NCBI GenBank assembly: GCA_046299415.1
Contig: JBKBII010000006.1
Span: 62,001 to 126,000 of the forward strand
Origin: JBKBII01 sp046299415
GTDB lineage: Bacteria; Pseudomonadota; Gammaproteobacteria; Ectothiorhodospirales; Ectothiorhodospiraceae
Reading direction: 5' to 3'
DNA length: 64,000 bases
Position 1 is the first letter of the stretch, and each line of letters opens with the position of its first letter. The translations under genes were made by a program, and so were the position numbers. Shown here in pieces: positions 60,263 through 64,000 of the stretch. The notes beneath the pieces were generated by a model. The model saw only the letters and a list, made by a program, of their open reading frames with translations, ran no database searches and was not told the origin of the DNA.

Positions 60263-60975
60263 TCGCCCGGCAAAACGACCCACCACCGGTGCCACCTGAA
60301 GGTGATTCCGCGGGCGCGAGTGAGGGCCGATCGGCGCGTATATTTGCCATCGTCAATCAGAAAGGCGGTACGGGCAAGACAACCGTCACGATGAATCTCG
60401 CGGGTGGCCTCGCAAAGCGTGGGCGTACTTTGGTGATCGACGCGGATCCCCAAGGTTCGGCGACCCAGTGGGCGCGAATGAGTCAGCGCCTGGGCAACGG
60501 TGGTCGGCGGTTTCCGGCCAGTGTGATTGCGGTAGCCGGGCCGATTGATCGGGAAGTGGCCGAATTCTCCGCTGACTTTTCTTGTATTGTCGTGGACTGT
60601 CCGCCAACTCTGGAGACGGATGCGGTCGCGCAGGTCTTGCGAGCCGCTCATCATGTCATCATTCCAGTGTTGCCATCGCCGGTTGATCTCTGGGGCAGCG
60701 TGCGCATGCACCGCCACCTTGAAGACGCGCAACGGTTCAATCCTCGTCTGCGTGCGAATATTCTTGTCAACCAACTGGAGCCGCGTAGCGCGCTGTCTCG
60801 TGAGATGGAACAGGCGCTGGCCGAAATGGCGATTCCGACGTTGTCAGCGAGTCTGAGGCGCCGCGCCATCTATCGACGAGCCGCGTTGGAAGGCACGTCG
60901 GTCTATGCGTTGGGTCGGTCGGCTGCATCCGCGGTCGATGAGTGCGAAGCAGTGATCGAGGAGGTTTGGTCATGA
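60259..60975 (+). CDS. mcdA: ParA-type carboxysome-positioning ATPase McdA
   Basis: A 238-residue ParA-family ATPase. TTG at 60259 is the likely start: AGGAG lies eight bases upstream and it overlaps the acRAF stop; GTG at 60289 is an alternative. The deviant Walker A is KGGTGKTT (residues 35-42), followed by LVIDADPQGSATQWA and VVDCPPTLETDAVAQ. In carboxysome loci such proteins bind the nucleoid and space carboxysomes with McdB. The next gene, overlapping by four bases, is a good McdB candidate. Confidence 0.9.
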   Translation: MIARQNDPPPVPPEGDSAGASEGRSARIFAIVNQKGGTGKTTVTMNLAGGLAKRGRTLVIDADPQGSATQWARMSQRLGNGGRRFPASVIAVAGPIDREVAEFSADFSCIVVDCPPTLETDAVAQVLRAAHHVIIPVLPSPVDLWGSVRMHRHLEDAQRFNPRLRANILVNQLEPRSALSREMEQALAEMAIPTLSASLRRRAIYRRAALEGTSVYALGRSAASAVDECEAVIEEVWS

Positions 60976-61394
60976 GTGGACTTGGGGACAAGTTAGCGGC
61001 TGGCGTGCGCGATGTGATGGCTCAGCAGGACGGTAGCGAAGAGAAAAAGGGGGCGTCTCAGTCCCCTGAGAAGACGGCAACATCAGTCGCAAAGTCCGCT
61101 GCGACGCGACATCCTGCTGCGCGAAAGACAGCAGCGCGTAGACCTGCGACGGCTCAGGCACCGGCGACGTCGTCGAACAAGGCCGCTGAGAAGCCAACAG
61201 CGTCGTCATCTGCAAGGCCTGTTCCCAAGCATCGCGCGCGAACCAGTCAAACTAAGACGAGTCCTGCGCACGCCACCAGAGCAGGTTCTGTGGTGAAGAA
61301 CATCGATACCGATAGTGCTGAAGTGGCTGTCGATGGAAAGGCGGGCCGCGTGCGGCATCAGCCAAAATTCCCCGAACGTGTCTGGCCCGATTAA
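60972..61394 (+). CDS. mcdB: Disordered McdB-like carboxysome-positioning partner
   Basis: ATG 60972 (ATGA overlap with mcdA) gives 140 residues, beginning MSGLGDKLAAGVRDVMAQQ. Most of the protein is low-complexity Ala/Thr/Ser/Lys/Pro and very basic, predicted to be disordered. It ends in FPERVWPD, with the C-terminal tryptophan that characterises proteobacterial McdB proteins. McdB links the carboxysome to McdA gradients. The assignment rests on position, disorder and the terminal motif, since McdB sequences are poorly conserved. Confidence 0.82.
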   Translation: MSGLGDKLAAGVRDVMAQQDGSEEKKGASQSPEKTATSVAKSAATRHPAARKTAARRPATAQAPATSSNKAAEKPTASSSARPVPKHRARTSQTKTSPAHATRAGSVVKNIDTDSAEVAVDGKAGRVRHQPKFPERVWPD

Positions 61395-62177
61395 AAATCC
61401 GTCAACATGCCTGCGGCCGAAAGTCTGCGCGCAGTTCAGTCAAAGGTGACGTTTTTGGGGTCCGGCTGATGGGCGTTGTCGCAGTGCGAGGTCTTCGTGG
61501 GTGATGGCGCGACGTGAACCCGGCGCCACGTGAACCCAAGGCGTGCGGCGGGCCTGGGGCGTGCGGGCTGAATCGAAGAAGGCGCAAGCAATACGGTGAA
61601 CAGGCGCTGGAACTTTGCGATGTGACGACCCGTGGCGTGTTCGGAAGTCCGTGTTGGCACGGATTTGCGACGGGCGAATGATGATCGCGAGCAGGCGGAT
61701 TCGAATCTCAGCGTCGCGAACTGGGTGCAGCGGCGTTCAACGGATATTGTCACGCTGACCAGACGTCGTCGGCCCGCGGGATCAGGCGGTGTTGACTTCG
61801 GGCTGCTCTGAATGGGTTCGCGTCCTGGACTGACCAGGCCACGCGATCGAGAACCGCGATACGCGATTGGCGTCATGTTCCAACAGCTTCGGTTCGTTGG
61901 AGTACGCATCCCCAGCGGTGTCTGAGCGGAGGGGTAAACCGTATTGGATTTTCGGGCCAGGGCATTCGCGAAAGCGTGCCGTGAGTGGGACGCGGTGCGC
62001 GGTGTTCGGTGTGTGATCCGCTTGAGCCGGCAAACCGTTAACCGCGAGTGCGATCACTGCGCGACGCAGGAATACGCCCGGGGAGCCATTTATTAACTGT
62101 TTTGCTGGGGCACGGAAGCTTTATGTATCCACGCTCCTGCCGCAAAGACGAGAACTCGCTTTCGAGGATAGGTACCG
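61395..62177. other. Intergenic region before cbbQ, no supported gene
   Basis: About 780 bp between mcdB and cbbQ. Frames on the minus strand lack domains and have Arg/Ser-rich shadow composition. A separate promoter for cbbQO is likely here; the AT-rich GAGCCATTTATTAACTGT near 62085 is a candidate spot only. Confidence 0.45.
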
Positions 62178-62984
62178 ATGAGTGTCACGATTGACGATTA
62201 CCGCGTTCGACATGACGTGTATTACCGCGAAGTTCGCGATGAGGTTTCGCTTTTTGAAGCGGCCTATGGAGTACGCATGCCGATCATGCTCAAGGGGCCG
62301 ACGGGTTGCGGCAAGACGCGATTTATCGAGTACATGGCCAAAAAGCTTGATCGCCCGTTGGTGACCGTTGCCTGCAACGAGGACATGACCGCGGCGGATC
62401 TCGTGGGTCGATATTTGCTCGATTCTTCGGGTGCAACGGTTTGGCAGGATGGTCCACTGACGCTTTCTGCGCGATACGGCGCGATCTGTTACCTCGATGA
62501 AGTCGTCGAGGCGCGCCAAGACACGACGGTTGTGATTCATCCTCTGACTGATAATCGCCGTGTTTTGCCTCTCGACAAGAAGGGGGAAGTGGTTGAAGCA
62601 CATCCCGATTTTCAGGTCGTGATTTCTTACAATCCGGGCTACCAGAGCCTGATGAAAGACCTAAAACAGTCGACAAAACAGCGTTTTGGAGCGTTGGACT
62701 TCAACTATCCCGAGCATGATGTCGAGGTTGAGATCGTGATGCACGAGAGTCGTGTATCGAAGGACGTCGCGGACAAGTTGGTATCGATCGCCGAACGTGC
62801 GCGCAACCTCAAGGGTCATGGACTCGATGAGGGGATTTCGACGCGCATGCTGGTATACGCGGGTTCGTTGATCACTCAGAAGGTTGCACCGATCGATGCC
62901 TGTCGTATGGCATTGGTGCGCCCTATCACTGATGATCCTGATATGCGTGATGCGCTTGACGCAGCTGTCACCACTTATTTCTGA
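62178..62984 (+). CDS. cbbQ: RuBisCO activase AAA+ subunit CbbQ
   Basis: A 268-residue MoxR-type AAA+ ATPase. Walker A is GPTGCGKTR (about residue 39), Walker B AICYLDEVVEARQDT; sensor-region residues lie in VVISYNPGYQ and STKQRFGALDF. Hexamers of CbbQ with CbbO remove inhibitory sugar phosphates from RuBisCO. GAGGATAGG precedes the ATG, and CbbO is encoded 88 bp downstream. Confidence 0.95.
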   Translation: MSVTIDDYRVRHDVYYREVRDEVSLFEAAYGVRMPIMLKGPTGCGKTRFIEYMAKKLDRPLVTVACNEDMTAADLVGRYLLDSSGATVWQDGPLTLSARYGAICYLDEVVEARQDTTVVIHPLTDNRRVLPLDKKGEVVEAHPDFQVVISYNPGYQSLMKDLKQSTKQRFGALDFNYPEHDVEVEIVMHESRVSKDVADKLVSIAERARNLKGHGLDEGISTRMLVYAGSLITQKVAPIDACRMALVRPITDDPDMRDALDAAVTTYF

Positions 62985-63072
62985 TGCGCGGTACTGGTGA
63001 ATTGCGCGGTTTGATGTCGGTCACGGTGAGTCCCGCAGACGGTCGTGATCCCGGCCTGTGCAAGGGGCGAAC

Positions 63073-64000
63073 ATGAGCTCGTCGCTGGATGATTTCAAGG
63101 AGCAGATCGAGACCTTGCCTGAGGTCGCTCGAGCCGCCCTGCATGAGCGATTCGATGATGCTCGCCGGGTGTTCAGTCCGCGCGGGCTCGAAAAAATTTA
63201 TGTCGACGGTGCGCGGGCCCTGGCGAGTCTGGGGCGCGGCGATCAACTCGTTGTCGATTTTATCGACGGCGCTCCGCATTTGGCCGAGCGCCTGGGTGAG
63301 GACGCCGTACAGGATGTGATCTCGACTGCAATTCGCCTAGTGTCGAAGACATCTGCGGTCGTGATCGGTTTGCTGATTGCTTCAGCGCCGCGGGTGGGTG
63401 AACGATTTGGTGATCGTGATCTGTTGCAGGGCTATCTGCGACTGATCGATCATCTCGCCGCACAAGCTCCGCGGGGGCTTCGCGGCCTGCTCGAGCATAT
63501 CGATGAGTTGCTGGATATCCTGACATTGGGAGGCTTGCGTCGCTGGGCGTCGTTCGGCGCGCAGGCGCACCGCACGGATCTCGAGGCGCAGCTTGCGTAC
63601 TTCTCGCTGGAATCTGCGGATTCAAAGGCGGTCTTGCAGCGCGAGCGACGCGGAACGCTGTTCGTCGATGTTCAGCGGCGTTTGAACATTTATCTGCGGG
63701 CTTTGTGGGGGCGCGACTTTTTCATGCGCCCAACATCGGGTGACTATGAGTCACGTGAGGGTTATCGGCCATATATCGAGGGTTTTACGATCTTCTTGCC
63801 TGATGCTTACGATGCCGATGTGGATCGCGGCGTCACGGCACTCGATCATTTTCGAGCGGCGGCAGCGCATGCGGCAGCGCATCAGGTTTTGACGACGGAT
63901 GTTTTGCCACATGATGAGCCCAAAGGCGTCTTTGGCGCGTTGGTTGAACTGTTCGAGGACTACCGCATCGAGGCGCTTGCGATGCAGCGTTTTCCGGGAT
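63073..64000 (+). CDS. cbbO: RuBisCO activase adaptor CbbO (partial, runs off the window)
   Basis: An open frame from ATG 63073 (AAGGGGCG upstream) through the window end, about 309 residues so far with no stop. It begins MSSSLDDFKEQIETLPEVARA, as in CbbO/NorD-type proteins, and is largely helical. The region LFVDVQRRLNIYLRALWGRDFFMRP, shown in part, is typical of the N-terminal part of CbbO. The C-terminal von Willebrand factor A domain with its MIDAS site lies beyond the edge. CbbO binds RuBisCO and delivers it to the CbbQ ring. Confidence 0.9.
   Translation, partial: MSSSLDDFKEQIETLPEVARAALHERFDDARRVFSPRGLEKIYVDGARALASLGRGDQLVVDFIDGAPHLAERLGEDAVQDVISTAIRLVSKTSAVVIGLLIASAPRVGERFGDRDLLQGYLRLIDHLAAQAPRGLRGLLEHIDELLDILTLGGLRRWASFGAQAHRTDLEAQLAYFSLESADSKAVLQRERRGTLFVDVQRRLNIYLRALWGRDFFMRPTSGDYESREGYRPYIEGFTIFLPDAYDADVDRGVTALDHFRAAAAHAAAHQVLTTDVLPHDEPKGVFGALVELFEDYRIEALAMQRFPG

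Noticed and set aside
61436..61909. 157-residue minus-strand frame between mcdB and cbbQ
   Set aside because: Composition is that of a shadow frame (Arg/Ser/Pro-rich), with no ribosome site and no domain.

Overview
The window looks like chromosome of a GC-rich, chemolithoautotrophic gammaproteobacterium. It carries a complete alpha-carboxysome locus with form IA RuBisCO, a horizontally acquired module resembling anaerobic arsenite oxidase (Arx), an integron, and ordinary biosynthetic genes (nrdAB, leuA, leuCDB, asd, pdxH, pst). I cannot name the species from sequence alone; a Chromatiales- or Halothiobacillus-like sulfur or arsenite oxidiser fits the gene content.

Region 1 (1-1800) holds the end of nrdA and complete nrdB. 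Region 2 (1960-7530) is an integron: an IntI-type integrase on the minus strand under a near-consensus LexA box, an attI-like site, and four cassettes on the plus strand. Three cassettes end in recognisable attC sites and the fourth in a truncated one. Cargo is a PIN/NYN-like protein, a small membrane protein, a lipoprotein plus HNH protein pair, and an hchA pseudogene with two in-frame stops followed by a LuxR solo. The PIN-like and HNH proteins share a C-terminal domain. A truncated IS256-family transposase (7702-8500) and a gene-poor stretch follow.

Region 3 (about 10.0-23.03 kb) is an inserted island bounded by gene remnants, a universal-stress-protein tail on the left and a mobA tail on the right. 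It encodes arxB2-arxA-arxB1-arxC-arxD, a c-type cytochrome and a SlyD-like isomerase on the minus strand. Divergently it encodes arxX-arxS-arxR (periplasmic sensor, histidine kinase, sigma54 activator). The intergenic region has a good -24/-12 promoter and two phased palindromes, a coherent enhancer-dependent switch.

Region 4 (23.1-49.3 kb) is host core: lrp/leuA, a Sel1 protein, a membrane FKBP, a Pho-box-preceded pstSCAB with greatly enlarged PstC and PstA, lysR/leuC-leuD-leuB-asd, a rhodanese, a methyltransferase, tRNA-Ser(CGA), pdxH, a double CDGSH-glutamate synthase-like fusion, a CopD-like membrane protein and tRNA-Val(CAC). Gaps of several hundred bases are common here.

Region 5 (49.6-64.0 kb) is the carboxysome locus: cbbL, cbbS, csoS2, csoSCA, csoS4A, csoS4B, three nearly identical csoS1 genes, a ferritin-like gene, acRAF, mcdA, mcdB, cbbQ and the start of cbbO. 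It provides enzyme, scaffold, carbonic anhydrase, shell, RuBisCO assembly factor, activase and carboxysome positioning. Strong hairpins lie between cbbL, cbbS and csoS2.
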